Positions 1 to 8,824 of a DNA stretch of 64,000 bases are shown here, piece after piece. Made by a program: the position numbers and the translations under genes. Numbering within the stretch: the first letter of the stretch is position 1; every line of letters starts with the position of its first letter. Source of the DNA: Natronorubrum halalkaliphilum (GTDB taxonomy: Archaea > Halobacteriota > Halobacteria > Halobacteriales > Natrialbaceae); NCBI RefSeq assembly GCF_009834785.1, contig NZ_WUYX01000044.1, forward strand, positions 1 through 64,000, given 5' to 3'. The notes under the pieces are model-generated. The model worked only from the letters and a program-made list of their open reading frames with translations. It ran no database searches and was not told where the DNA came from.

Positions 1-88
1 CTTCGCCGAGTCGTCAGCAGCAATGAGATGATCTCACGGGCTCACGCTGTGCCGGCTGTCGAGACCTCGGGGTAAACACATACATTCG

Positions 89-95
89 ATATAAA
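89..95 (-). promoter_or_regulatory. TATA-like box at window edge, minus strand
   Basis: Read on the minus strand this is TTTATAT, a good archaeal TATA box. The roughly 70 bases downstream of it, running off the left edge, hold no sustained reading frame. A stable RNA gene starting near base 65 and leaving the window is possible. Apart from this box I see nothing else in bases 1-306. Confidence 0.35.
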
Positions 96-306
96 CCTCC
101 GGCTGCTCCACACCGTGCGAACCACGTGCGGCGACCCGCTGGACCGGAGCACACAACGAACGTTGTCCACTCTCGTGTGAGGTCTTCAAGAGCGACGCGA
201 GCGACTGGCTCGGAAGCGCGTGCTCGAGTCTAGCTCGTTTCGCTGTTTTCTCGCGTGTATTCGCTCGGAGCGACTGCTCCTCGCGAGTAGTTGCTCGAAG
301 AACAGC

Positions 307-378
307 GCCGAAGCCAGGACTCGAACCTGGGACAACCTCGTTAACAGCGAGGTGCTCTACCATCTGAGCTACTTCGGC
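307..378 (-). tRNA. tRNA-Asn (GTT)
   Basis: The minus strand folds into a complete 72-nt cloverleaf. The acceptor stem is GCCGAAG/CTTCGGC, the anticodon stem CCTCG/CGAGG carries the loop CTGTTAA (anticodon GTT), and the T arm is CCAGG-TTCGAGT-CCTGG. No intron is present and CCA is not encoded. CCA must therefore be added after transcription, and the CCA-adding enzyme gene happens to lie next to it on the opposite strand. Confidence 0.96.
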
Positions 379-473
379 TCATTTTCTCGTAGTCGGGTGT
401 ATTTGATAGGGCTTTCGTTTTGCCCGCTCCGTGTTCGACACCCTTTCACGCACTGCTCGAGTAGTCACCCCCA

Positions 474-1925
474 ATGAGCGAGGAGGACGCCGACAGCGAC
501 GAGAACGACCGGAAGACGGGAGTTGACGACTTCGAGGCGGTCACTGACGCGATTCACGACCGTATCAAACCCGACGCCGAGGAACGCGAACGCCTCCGTG
601 AGGTCGCCGACCGTCTCCTCGAGCGCGCCGAGGCCGCCGCGACCGACCGCTGCCCTACCGCGGACGTCCTACAGGCCGGCTCGACGGCCAGAGGAACGTG
701 GATCAGCGGCGACCGCGATATCGACATCTTCGTCCGCTTTCCACCCGATCTCGATCGCAAAACCCTCGAGCGATACGGGCTCGAAGTCGGCCACGAAACC
801 CTCCCCGAGGGCCACGAGGAGTACGCCGAACATCCCTACGTCAAGGGAACCGTCGAGGGATTCGATATCGATGTCGTCCCCTGCTTTCGCCTCGAGTCGG
901 CCACCGAGATCCGCTCGGCCGTCGATCGCACGCCGTTTCACACCAAGTATCTCGAGGCGCGACTCGACGACGAGCTCGCCGCCGACGTTCGACTCACCAA
1001 GCAGTTCCTGAAGGGAATCGGAGCGTACGGTAGCGACCTCCGAACGCGGGGCTTCAGCGGTTACCTCACCGAGCTGCTCGTCTGCGAGTACGGCGGTTTC
1101 AGACCGCTGCTCGAAGCCGCGGCAAACTGGCATCCACAGGTCGAACTCGATCCGGAGGACCACGGCAAGGAACGCAAAACAGGGTCGACGTCTCGGGGAG
1201 AGAGTGTCGACGATGTCGCCCTCTCGTTCGACGACCCGCTCGTAGTTATCGACCCCACCGATCCCGAGCGAAACGTCGCCGCCGTCTGTTCGGCAGATAA
1301 CGTCGCCCGGTTTCAACACTACGCGCGCGCACTCCTCGAAGAACCCCATATCGAACTGTTCGAACCCGAAATCCCAGACCCACTGACCGCGGCCGACCTC
1401 CGCGAACATCTCGAGCGTCGCGGCACCACGCCCGTCGCCATCCGATTCGACGCACCTGACCTCGTGGAGGATCAGCTCTATCCCCAGCTACAGAAGTCGC
1501 TCGACGGCATCACGATGGGGCTCGACGACCGCGGTTTCGACGTCTTCCGGGCGACGGCGGTCGCCGACGACACCGCGGTGATCCTCGTCGAACTCGCCGT
1601 CAGCGAACGCCCCGCCGTCGAGCGCCACGACGGCCCACCGGTCCACGTTCGGAGTCACGCCGAGGGATTCTACGAGTCCTACGCCGACGACCCCGACGCC
1701 TACGGTCCCTTCATCGACGGCGACCGGTACGTCACCGAACGACCTCGCGAGTTCACCACGGCCGAAGCCTTCCTCGAGAGCGACCGGCTCTTCGACGTCG
1801 GGCTTGGTGCCCACATCGAGACGGGACTCGAAGACGAGTACACGGTCCTGGTCGGCGACGAGATCGCGGCGCTACTCGAGGAGTTCGGCCAAGAACTCGC
1901 TCGGTATTTCGATCCCACTCCCTGA
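474..1925 (+). CDS. cca: CCA-adding enzyme (archaeal class I tRNA nucleotidyltransferase)
   Basis: Adds or repairs the 3' CCA of tRNAs using CTP and ATP. The 483-residue protein has the nucleotidyltransferase signature GS(x)nDxD near residues 69-84 (GSTARGTW, then DRDIDIF; likely catalytic D82 and D84). The third acid sits in GFDIDVVP near residues 130-132. The archaeal helical and tail domains follow. The length is normal for the archaeal class I family. The ATG at 474 follows a short leader. The downstream spacer holds an 82-bp palindromic repeat shared with the convergent deacetylase gene. The assignment is firm. Confidence 0.95.
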   Translation: MSEEDADSDENDRKTGVDDFEAVTDAIHDRIKPDAEERERLREVADRLLERAEAAATDRCPTADVLQAGSTARGTWISGDRDIDIFVRFPPDLDRKTLERYGLEVGHETLPEGHEEYAEHPYVKGTVEGFDIDVVPCFRLESATEIRSAVDRTPFHTKYLEARLDDELAADVRLTKQFLKGIGAYGSDLRTRGFSGYLTELLVCEYGGFRPLLEAAANWHPQVELDPEDHGKERKTGSTSRGESVDDVALSFDDPLVVIDPTDPERNVAAVCSADNVARFQHYARALLEEPHIELFEPEIPDPLTAADLREHLERRGTTPVAIRFDAPDLVEDQLYPQLQKSLDGITMGLDDRGFDVFRATAVADDTAVILVELAVSERPAVERHDGPPVHVRSHAEGFYESYADDPDAYGPFIDGDRYVTERPREFTTAEAFLESDRLFDVGLGAHIETGLEDEYTVLVGDEIAALLEEFGQELARYFDPTP

Positions 1926-1946
1926 ACTGGCGACCGATACAGTCTG

Positions 1947-2028
1947 ATACGGTTTACTGTAGTCAATTACCGCCGATCACCGACCACGTCCCTGGTGATC
2001 GGCGGTAAATAGTTACAGCAATCCGTAT
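1947..2028. repeat. 82-bp palindromic repeat, copy 1 (class A)
   Basis: An imperfect palindrome with ends ATACGGTTTACTGTAGTCA and TTACAGCAATCCGTAT. The perfect inner stem is TACCGCCGATCACC/GGTGATCGGCGGTA around an 11-base loop. It lies between the convergent genes cca and the deacetylase. The inner stem is nearly identical to the copies at 18549 and 47926. It may act as a two-way terminator or be a small non-autonomous mobile repeat. Confidence 0.85.
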
Positions 2029-2132
2029 GAATCGAGCCAGAACAAGACCGAGCGATCGGCTGTGACAGTCGAATCCGGAATCAAAGAGCAAAACCGGGAG
2101 GGACAGAGAGTTGAGAATCGAGAACCGAAAGA

Positions 2133-3173
2133 TCAGCCGTCGAGATCCAGATCCAACTCGAGATCCAGCCCGTGTTCGTCGGCAACGTCCGAAATCGCCG
2201 ACGCCGCTTTCGCCTCACACTCCGAGTCCGGTTCGATCGGCTCGCGGCCGTCGAACGTCTCGTGGACGATCGCGACGCTGTCGGCGAGGACGTCCAGTCC
2301 GTACCCGCCCTCGAGGATGAACGCGAGCGCCGCATCGGTGTCGTCGGCGAACGTCCGGAGTCGGTCGGTCATCAGGGCGTAAGCCTCCGTCGACAGCCGA
2401 ACCCGCGAGATCGGATCGTGGCGGTGGGCGTCGAAACCCGCGCTGACGAGCAGCAGGTCGGGATCGAACGCGCTAAGCGCGCCGATGATCGGCCCCTCGA
2501 TCGCCGCGAGATACTCCCGATCACTGGTCCCGGCCGGCAACGGAACGTTCATCGTCGTTCCCGCGCCGTCACCCGTTCCGGTCTCGTCGACGGCACCGGT
2601 GCCGGGGTAGAGACCCTGCTCGTGAATCGAGACGAAGAAGACGTCATCGCGGTCGTAAAAGATGTCCTGCGTACCGTTGCCGTGGTGGACGTCCCAGTCA
2701 ACGATCGCGACCCGATCGACATCGTACGCATCCGCATCGAGTGCGTGTTGGGCGGCGACCGCCGCATTGTTCACGAAGCAAAACCCCATTGCATCGTCGT
2801 ACACCGCGTGATGTCCCGGCGGCCGTCCGATCGAGAACGGCGTATCGCGACCGGTTGCACCCTCGAGAGCCGCCTCAGTGGCCCAGCAGGCGAGGCCGGC
2901 GCTGTGACGGACCGCATCCCAGGTCTCCTCGACGGCAGTCGTGTCGGGATCCCAGTTGCCACCACCGTCGGCACAGAACGTTTCGACGGATTCGATGTAC
3001 TCCCGCTCGTGGACGGCCGCGAGCGTGTCGATTTCGCAGGGGTCGGCCTCGACGTACTCGACGCCGTGTTTCCTTTTCAATCGCTCCCGAATGGCGCGCA
3101 ACCGGTCCGGCGACTCTGGATGGCGCGAACCGGGATCGTGTGCGAGACAGACCTCGCTGTAGCCAAACTGCAT
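2133..3173 (-). CDS. hdaI: Histone deacetylase family protein
   Basis: A Zn-dependent arginase-fold deacetylase of 346 residues. Visible motifs are HDPGSRHPESPDRL (residues 12-25), GRPPGHHA (H121/H122, catalytic His pair), VDWDVHHGNGTQ (D161 and H163, zinc ligands), SAGFDAH (third metal ligand and start of the active-site rim), and EGGYG. I start it at the ATG at 3173, one base after the histone stop; a longer upstream frame only overlaps the histone gene. Homologues remove acetyl groups from lysines of protein or small-molecule substrates. The operon with a histone makes chromatin or other acetylated proteins plausible targets. The acidic tail after residue 320 is typical of halophiles. Confidence 0.9.
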   Translation of the reverse strand: MQFGYSEVCLAHDPGSRHPESPDRLRAIRERLKRKHGVEYVEADPCEIDTLAAVHEREYIESVETFCADGGGNWDPDTTAVEETWDAVRHSAGLACWATEAALEGATGRDTPFSIGRPPGHHAVYDDAMGFCFVNNAAVAAQHALDADAYDVDRVAIVDWDVHHGNGTQDIFYDRDDVFFVSIHEQGLYPGTGAVDETGTGDGAGTTMNVPLPAGTSDREYLAAIEGPIIGALSAFDPDLLLVSAGFDAHRHDPISRVRLSTEAYALMTDRLRTFADDTDAALAFILEGGYGLDVLADSVAIVHETFDGREPIEPDSECEAKAASAISDVADEHGLDLELDLDLDG

Positions 3174-3174
3174 C

Positions 3175-3606
3175 TCACTCAAACAACGAGAAGTACGTCT
3201 CGATGTCGTCGTCTGTGATCGTCCGGCGGTCAGCGTGGTGGGCGAGAATCGCCGCCGCCCGAGCGACGTTATCCGCGTAGTCCTCGAGAATGTCTGCGAG
3301 GGCGACGCGAGCGTCCATCGAGACGCGGTACCGATCGTCGATTTCCAGCCTGGCGATACGGTCGACCGGCGCAACCGGCAACTCGAGGTCGTTTTTGTTG
3401 ACGACTGTGCCGACGCCGAAATCCTCCGCCATTAGCGTCTTCCGACCGTCTTCGCTCGCTCGCTCGGCGGCATCGATGGCGAGCTCGCTTCCGTGTTCTT
3501 GAATCCGTGTTGCAAGTTCCTTCGACGCGTCGGCACTCACCCGAAGTTCGCCCGCGTTTCGCCGGATGATCGTATCCACCGGGGCGAACGGGAGTTCGAC
3601 GTTCAT
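3175..3606 (-). CDS. hstA: Archaeal histone, fused double histone fold
   Basis: The 143-residue protein carries two consecutive histone folds, roughly residues 1-68 and 73-143. Each begins with an (F/V)APVDxIxR(x)nA pattern (LPFAPVDTIIRR and LPVAPVDRIARL). Haloarchaea encode such fused dimers instead of separate subunits. It is predicted to bind and bend DNA or act as a global regulator. It lies 66 bp after rpa2 and 1 bp before the deacetylase on the same strand, so the three are very probably co-transcribed. No long lysine-rich tail is present. Confidence 0.95.
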   Translation of the reverse strand: MNVELPFAPVDTIIRRNAGELRVSADASKELATRIQEHGSELAIDAAERASEDGRKTLMAEDFGVGTVVNKNDLELPVAPVDRIARLEIDDRYRVSMDARVALADILEDYADNVARAAAILAHHADRRTITDDDIETYFSLFE

Positions 3607-3672
3607 ACCATGATACGCGAAGCAAACGCCCTTAACGCTTTTCCTAGGTGCTCGATGAGGTTGCTCGCGGCG

Positions 3673-5142
3673 TCAGAACACGTCGTTTGCCTCGAGACGA
3701 CCGTCACGGACGATCCCTCGTGCGGTTACCTCTTCTCCGAGACCGACGTCGGCGTGGGTCTCCACGCTCATCGTCGTCTCGCCGTCGTCGAGAACGACGG
3801 GATCGCCGGCCTGAACAACGACGCCCGTGAACTCGATCTCTTCGCCGTCGGCCGGTTCGTCCGTGTCGGTACTCGTGTCGCCCGAGCTGTCCGTTTCGGT
3901 TTCCGCAGCGTCTTCGTCTTCGTCTTCGTCTTCGTTTCCATCGTCGTCCCCGCTTCCGGAAAACGCCGATAGCCCGGCGTTCTCGTCGCTCGAGTCGTCC
4001 GCGTCGGCCGCAGCAGCCCCAGCCCCCTCGGCGGATTCGGACTGGAGCACCGTGATCGTCGACTGCCAGCCGGCAGACGCCTCGAGGTCGTCCTGCCAGC
4101 CGTCCTGAATTTCGACGTCGCCGAGTGCGACCTCGTCGCCCGGGCCGATGTCGAGGTCCGCTTTGTCACCCCAGAGCGCCACACGGATGTCGTCGGTCGC
4201 GTCCTGGACGCGAATGTTCCGTACCTGTCCCTCGGAGCCGTCGTCGCGATCGAAGGTTCGTTTCGGATCCGCCGAGCGGACGACGCCCGCGAGATCGACC
4301 GTCTGGCCGATCTCGATAGCTTCGATCGGCGTACTCTCCGGGACGTACTCGACCGTTTCGTCGACCTCCTCGACGGCGCCGCGATTGCCGACGTGAAGTT
4401 CCAGATTGCCGTCGCGCTCCTTGACGTAGCCGTCGATCACTTCGACGGTGGTATCGGGCTCGATTTCGGTGGCCAGATCGGCCTGCTCGTCCCACAGCGT
4501 CACGCGGATACGGCCGGTCGAATCGCCGAGTACGAGGTTCGACACCTTCCCTTCGGAGCCGTCGTCGCGGTCGAACGTGCGCACGCTGTCGGTGTCCAAG
4601 ACGAGCCCTACGAGGTTGACGTTCGAAAGGCCCAGCGAGAGGTCCTCGACGGTGTGGGTGTCGGAAACCTTTACCTCGTCAATTTCCTCGTCCGGATCGG
4701 GTTCGACCTCGTCGACGCTGATCTCGACGCCGCTAAAGCCCTCCTTGGGGCGGCCCTTGATCCGCAGCACCTGCCCCTCCTCGAGTTCCTCGATGGCGGC
4801 TTCGGCGTGTTCGTCCCAGAAGGCTGCCCGGACGGAGCCGGTCTCATCGGCGACCTCGACGTTGACGACGCGACCGTCCTCGTCTTCCCCGTCGCGTTCG
4901 AAGGTCCGCACGTCGCCGATGCTGATCACTTTGGCGATAAACTTTGCTTCCTCCATCCCCGGTTCGATATCGGCGATGCCACCGACTTCGCTCTCGCCGA
5001 TTTCGTGTGCGATGAGCATCGCCGCCGTCTCCTCGTCTGCGAGTCCACCCATCTGCTCGACTTTCGCCTCGACGGCCTCGCGAAACTCCTCGAGAGAGAC
5101 GTCGGCCTCGAGGTCTTCATAAACGCCCTCGATGTCGCTCAT
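3673..5142 (-). CDS. rpa2: Single-stranded DNA-binding protein, RPA-like with repeated OB folds
   Basis: The 489-residue protein has an N-terminal helical part, then at least three OB-fold repeats. The repeats share a motif of the type VRTFxRDDGSEGxVxNLxxxDxTGxIRVxLWDEQADL (near residues 80-120, 185-225 and 285-320). An acidic low-complexity linker (about residues 390-440) and a C-terminal OB-like region follow. It matches haloarchaeal replication protein A, which protects ssDNA in replication and repair. I chose the ATG at 5142 (MSDIEG) over an in-frame start 30 bases upstream because family members begin at this point. It leads the operon with the histone and deacetylase genes. Confidence 0.9.
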   Translation of the reverse strand: MSDIEGVYEDLEADVSLEEFREAVEAKVEQMGGLADEETAAMLIAHEIGESEVGGIADIEPGMEEAKFIAKVISIGDVRTFERDGEDEDGRVVNVEVADETGSVRAAFWDEHAEAAIEELEEGQVLRIKGRPKEGFSGVEISVDEVEPDPDEEIDEVKVSDTHTVEDLSLGLSNVNLVGLVLDTDSVRTFDRDDGSEGKVSNLVLGDSTGRIRVTLWDEQADLATEIEPDTTVEVIDGYVKERDGNLELHVGNRGAVEEVDETVEYVPESTPIEAIEIGQTVDLAGVVRSADPKRTFDRDDGSEGQVRNIRVQDATDDIRVALWGDKADLDIGPGDEVALGDVEIQDGWQDDLEASAGWQSTITVLQSESAEGAGAAAADADDSSDENAGLSAFSGSGDDDGNEDEDEDEDAAETETDSSGDTSTDTDEPADGEEIEFTGVVVQAGDPVVLDDGETTMSVETHADVGLGEEVTARGIVRDGRLEANDVF

Positions 5143-5433
5143 TCTATGCTCGTGCATGGGTAGGCTGCGCATAAGCGTTGTCCATTCGGTGTGTTCGTCG
5201 GGGTGTTCGACTCCGTTTCACAGTGGGATGGGGGCTGGGATGGTACCACGCAACCCGCCGCTGGTCCCATCCGTGGAGCCGACGATTGGCGTCCGAACGC
5301 ATACCGCCGCTTGCCCCGGCTCCGTATATAAACCCGAGTGTTAGTCAGCTGGACGGAGGCGGCCGTTGTGGCAGGCGTAGACACGCACGATCGGGGGAGA
5401 ACGGCGGACTGTGGCCGGTTCCTTTCGAAAGGG
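5143..5433. other. Spacer upstream of rpa2
   Basis: No convincing gene. On the minus strand a TATA-like TTTATATA at 5323-5330 could drive rpa2 with a long leader. The short frames here are rich in Cys, Arg and Pro and do not look haloarchaeal. Confidence 0.4.
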
Positions 5434-5441
5434 CTTTAATG
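5434..5441 (+). promoter_or_regulatory. Box A (TATA) promoter of tRNA-Arg
   Basis: CTTTAATG lies 24-31 bases upstream of the tRNA-Arg 5' end, the expected archaeal box A spacing. Confidence 0.6.
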
Positions 5442-5464
5442 TCGACGCGGGTATGAAGAGATGA

Positions 5465-5537
5465 GTCCTGATAGGGTAGTGGACTATCCTCTTGGCTTGC
5501 GGAGCCAGGGACCGGAGTTCAAATCTCCGTCAGGACG
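5465..5537 (+). tRNA. tRNA-Arg (GCG)
   Basis: The cloverleaf has acceptor GTCCTGA/TCAGGAC with discriminator G, D stem GGGT/ATCC, anticodon stem TTGGC/GCCAG around TTGCGGA (anticodon GCG), and T arm CGGAG-TTCAAAT-CTCCG. No CCA is encoded. Its last 21 bases are repeated downstream (see 5538-5850), the usual sign of a tRNA used as an integration site. Confidence 0.93.
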
Positions 5538-5850
5538 TTTCTGTCGACGCCAAACCGCGAGCGGAGCGAGCGGCTGGTGTCGACGAAACTCCGATGCGGA
5601 GATTTGAGCAGACGAGTCGCAGCCCGGGAAGCGAACAAAGTGAGCGACCCGGAACGTCTCGGCGAGTTCAAATCTCCGCCAGGACGCTCACTTATCGCGG
5701 GCGCTTCGCATTGCTCAGCGCCCGCTTTTGGGTTCGGTCCTGACGTGCCTTACGCTCACTTCGTTCGCGTAAGACTCCGTCAGGACGCTTTCACCGATGC
5801 GACAACGCCGAACGTAGCCAGGCGTCCGTGTCGGTGAAAACTCGCACCTT
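5538..5850. repeat. Tandem hairpins and copies of the tRNA-Arg 3' end
   Basis: After the tRNA comes a hairpin (GTTTC-GTCGACGCCA paired with TGGTGTCGACGAAAC, 5538-5589). An inverted fragment of the T arm (5596-5607) follows, and then a direct copy of the last 21 tRNA bases with one change (5666-5686). Next are a GC hairpin GCGGGCGC/GCGCCCGC followed by TTTT (about 5697-5735), a CTTACGC/GCGTAAG hairpin, a third partial tail ending TCAGGACG near 5780, and a TTTCACCGA/TCGGTGAAA hairpin. No coding sequence is visible. It could be a scar of repeated insertions and excisions at attB, or a processing/termination array. Confidence 0.7.
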
Positions 5851-5915
5851 GTACGTCGAGTACCCGAGAACTCCGCAGCGACACCTATTCGGTCTCGAGG
5901 CGAGAACAGTCAGCT

Positions 5916-6269
5916 ATGCTTGACAGTCTGGTCGTCTTCCTCGTCAGTTTGCTGATCGGTGCACTTGGACTTCACATCGGCGCGATCGTTATCGCCGACG
6001 TCAGTGATTACACGCACGCGTTCTTTACCGCACTGTTCGGAGCGATCGTCTGGAGCCTCATCGGCTTCTTCTTCGGCTGGATCCCGTTCCTCGGTCCGGT
6101 GATCGTCCTGCTCGCGTATCTGGCGGTCGTCAAGCGACGATACCCCGGCGGCTGGATCGACGCCGCCGGCATCACGGTCGTTGCGTGGGTTTCCGTCCTC
6201 GTCGTCTTGTACACCCTCGCTGCCGTCGGTCTCACGACGTTCGACGCCGTCGGCGTCCCCGGGACGTGA
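5916..6269 (+). CDS. Small integral membrane protein of unknown function
   Basis: The 117-residue protein is almost entirely hydrophobic. About four membrane segments are visible (roughly residues 3-27, 36-55, 57-71 and 84-107), with a short basic cytoplasmic loop KRRYPGGW near residue 73. I do not recognise a named family beyond conserved haloarchaeal membrane proteins. It stands alone between the tRNA repeat array and the hydrolase. The ATG is preceded by a spacer without an obvious Shine-Dalgarno, common in haloarchaea. Confidence 0.75.
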   Translation: MLDSLVVFLVSLLIGALGLHIGAIVIADVSDYTHAFFTALFGAIVWSLIGFFFGWIPFLGPVIVLLAYLAVVKRRYPGGWIDAAGITVVAWVSVLVVLYTLAAVGLTTFDAVGVPGT

Positions 6270-6377
6270 CGCGACTCGAGCGACGGATGATCGGCCCCCA
6301 TGAGCGGCCGTCATGTGCCGACAGGGCGGTTACCCTCCCTCGGTTCCGAACCCGGCCGTAAACGGAGTTCGAGGACG

Positions 6378-7292
6378 ATGACTGAACACGATCCGGACGG
6401 AAGCGACAGCGCACAGCGGGACGAAAATAAGCGGACGGACATCAGCCGACGGCGCGTACTGCGGACGACCGCAGCGACGGCGGTCGGCGGGGCCGGCCTC
6501 GCCGGCGCAACCGGAACCGCCTCGGCGAGCGGATTCACGGGCTGTGACGACTGGGTGAACGCGCCGGCGGAGTACCCGGAACTCGACCTTACCAGTTCCA
6601 ATCCGTCGGCGTCGAATTTCGACGATATCGAGGACGAAGACGAAGACGAAGACGAGTTCGTCGTCTACGTCCACGGCTGGCGCGGTCTCGAGACCAGCAC
6701 CGATCAGGCCGAGACGCTTCGGGAGGCGCTCGAGGAAAGCGACTACGACGGGCCAGTGGTCGCCGCGTCCTGGGACGCGGACACGCTCAACTACTGGCGC
6801 GCCGAAAGCACGACCGAAACCGCCGGCCACCGCCTCGCATTGTGGCTGGCGTCCGACCGCGTGGACCTCGAGGAGACGACGGTTCGGCTAGTCGGGCACT
6901 CGCTCGGCGGTCGCGTCTGTCTCGAGGCGCTCACGGCGCTGGGTGGCGACGCGACCGTCGAAAGCGTCGCGCTGGTCGGCACCGCTGCGGACGACGATGC
7001 GGTCTGTACGGACGGGCAGTACGCCTACGGTATCGACGCCAGTGCCGAGACGGTCGCCAACTACCACTCCGAAAACGACGACGCCGTCTGCTACGGCTAC
7101 GACGTGCAGTCGCTCTCGAGCGGCCTCGGCTGTGCCGGCTCCGACTGCGAGGCCGGCCTGCTCACCGATGACAGCGGCTCGCTGCCGGAGAACTACACCG
7201 ACGTGGACGTCACCGACGAGGTCGCCGGCCACTGCGACTACATCAAGCCCGGCGTGGGCTGTGTGCCCCAACTAGTCGACGACTTCGAGTGA
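6378..7292 (+). CDS. Tat-exported alpha/beta hydrolase (lipase-like)
   Basis: The 304-residue protein has a twin-arginine signal (RRRVLRTT near residue 25) and an Ala/Gly-rich hydrophobic stretch ending in ASASG. It then has an alpha/beta-hydrolase core: VYVHGWRG (oxyanion-hole strand) and the nucleophile elbow GHSLGG. A late Asp and the C-terminal GHCDYIKPG (probable catalytic His) complete a plausible Ser-Asp-His triad. Several Cys residues in the C-terminal third could form disulfides outside the cell. I start at 6378 because the longer frame adds only a basic non-signal peptide. Substrate unknown; probably an extracellular esterase or lipase. Confidence 0.82.
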   Translation: MTEHDPDGSDSAQRDENKRTDISRRRVLRTTAATAVGGAGLAGATGTASASGFTGCDDWVNAPAEYPELDLTSSNPSASNFDDIEDEDEDEDEFVVYVHGWRGLETSTDQAETLREALEESDYDGPVVAASWDADTLNYWRAESTTETAGHRLALWLASDRVDLEETTVRLVGHSLGGRVCLEALTALGGDATVESVALVGTAADDDAVCTDGQYAYGIDASAETVANYHSENDDAVCYGYDVQSLSSGLGCAGSDCEAGLLTDDSGSLPENYTDVDVTDEVAGHCDYIKPGVGCVPQLVDDFE

Positions 7293-7378
7293 TCGTCGGT
7301 CGCTCGAACAGCGTCGTCACTCGAGGGGAGAACGGACGGTCATCGCTCGAAAACGTTGGCACTCGAGGTATCGAAACT

Positions 7379-7903
7379 GGGTGAGAGGAGTAAGCCCCCT
7401 TCTGTTCGTCCCGGCATTCGGCTGAGCGTCCGCGCCGTCCGCGGCCAGGCCGCGGGGCGTTCGGGCTACCACGGCACGGACTTGCACCGGTGAGGGTTCG
7501 CCGTTCCATCGATCCTCGGCCGTCTGGGTGTGGTCGGTTACGTCGCCGAGGTTCGGATCCCCGAAGGGAAGAACCGCGCACGCAACCCATGGATTCGAAC
7601 CATGTATCGTTCGAACGACCACACGCCCTCTGCAGGTTAGCTTCCCTTCCTCTCGGTCGGGTTCGCACGCATCATCGGTCGGGCCGAGACGTGTCGTTTC
7701 TGTTCCAGAGCCAGCGGTCTCCCGCTCCGGACTTGCGTCCGGTCACCTGCCCGAACAGGTGGGGGGACTTTCCTCGCGTGCGTTGGGCAACTCGAAGAGT
7801 TGGCCAACGGTAGGAGCGTGATGCATCCCGAAGGGATGGCCACAATGTACGGATGCGACGTCGCCGACGCATCCGCCGCGGCAGCCAGGCTCTCTCTCCC
7901 ACC
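7379..7903 (-). ncRNA. rnpB: RNase P RNA
   Basis: The minus strand contains the universal RNase P core. The 5' conserved block is GAGGAAAGTCC (near 7776), and the archaeal block CTGGAACAGAAACGACACG lies near 7690. The 3' block ACAGAAGGGGGCTTACTCC (about 7386-7404) pairs back to form P4. Helix P1 can form between GGTGGGAG (from 7903) and CTCTCACC (ending 7380), which sets the approximate ends. GC-rich hairpins between them match a haloarchaeal type A RNA of about 520 nt. A TATA-like CTTATTC lies about 23 bases upstream. The RNA processes tRNA 5' ends. End positions are accurate to perhaps 10 bases. Confidence 0.92.
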
Positions 7904-8005
7904 GATAGTACGAGCGTGGGCCGAATAAGTCCCTCGGTCCCCACGGAAAAAGAACGTCGTAGCGAATGGAAGCGCTTTAGGACGACTATTACCATGTACA
8001 GTTGT

Positions 8006-8605
8006 ATGTCCCAGCGACAGGGCGTCAACCTCTCCTACGAAGACGGTGCGCGAGCCGTCGAACTCGCTCGCGAATCCGTCGAATCTTACGTACAACACGG
8101 GCAACGAGAACAACCGGGCAGTATGCGCGAGGCATTCTACGAGCGAACCGGCGCGTTCGTCCGCCTCGAGTCCACGCGCGGCCGAGGCAGTCTGCGCGGC
8201 TGTGCCGGCGGCTACCGCTCGGGCGAGCAACTCGGTCACGTCATCGTCGACGCGGCGATCGAAGCTGCAAGCGAGGATTCGTGTGGCTCCGAAGTGACAC
8301 CCTCGGAGCTACCGAACCTCACCGTATCGGTCTGTACCGTCAAGAACGTCGTTCTGACCGACGATCCGCTGGCGGATCTCGAACTCGGAACCCACGGCGT
8401 CGCCATCGACGGCGGCGAAGGCGGCTGGCTCTATCCGACGGTGCCCGTCCAGAACAACTGGAGCGCCCGCGAGTATCTCGACCGGACCTGCCGAAAGGCG
8501 AAGCTCGCACCGACGGCCTGGCAGGACGACGACGTCGTCGTCACGCTGTTCGAAGGGCAGGTGTTCCGAGAGCGCGAAGCCGACGGAAGCATCGAAGAGG
8601 TCTGA
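8006..8605 (+). CDS. AMMECR1 domain protein
   Basis: The 199-residue protein matches the AMMECR1/TIGR00296 family over its whole length. It has the signature LRGCAGGY near residues 60-70, the PSELPNLTVSVCTV strand, GTHGVAIDGGEGGWLYPTVPV, and a C-terminal LFEGQVFRE. The biochemical role of the family is unsettled; archaeal members often occur near radical-SAM or MEMO proteins. It is divergent from rnpB, with about 100 bp of shared promoter DNA. The ATG at 8006 is preferred; another ATG lies 12 bases upstream. Confidence 0.88.
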   Translation: MSQRQGVNLSYEDGARAVELARESVESYVQHGQREQPGSMREAFYERTGAFVRLESTRGRGSLRGCAGGYRSGEQLGHVIVDAAIEAASEDSCGSEVTPSELPNLTVSVCTVKNVVLTDDPLADLELGTHGVAIDGGEGGWLYPTVPVQNNWSAREYLDRTCRKAKLAPTAWQDDDVVVTLFEGQVFREREADGSIEEV

Positions 8606-8824
8606 CTGCGACGAGAACAGGAACCGTATCGACGGTCGAATCGGAACGCTAGCGGTAGAATACAGTTACTTCTCACGCGGATATCTCCCCTCTCGAGTCG
8701 AGCGGTATCGATCGAAGCCGTCTCGAGTCGAAGCTGGGGCCGCCGCGACGGACTGCTGTACGCGGTTCCGGCGCAGCCGTGATGTCCTGCGGTTGGACGT
8801 ATATCGGTAAGCGATCCGGATGAG

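Noticed and set aside
7570-7610. tRNA-like GGATTCGAACC segment
   Set aside because: It lies inside the RNase P RNA and cannot form a full cloverleaf.
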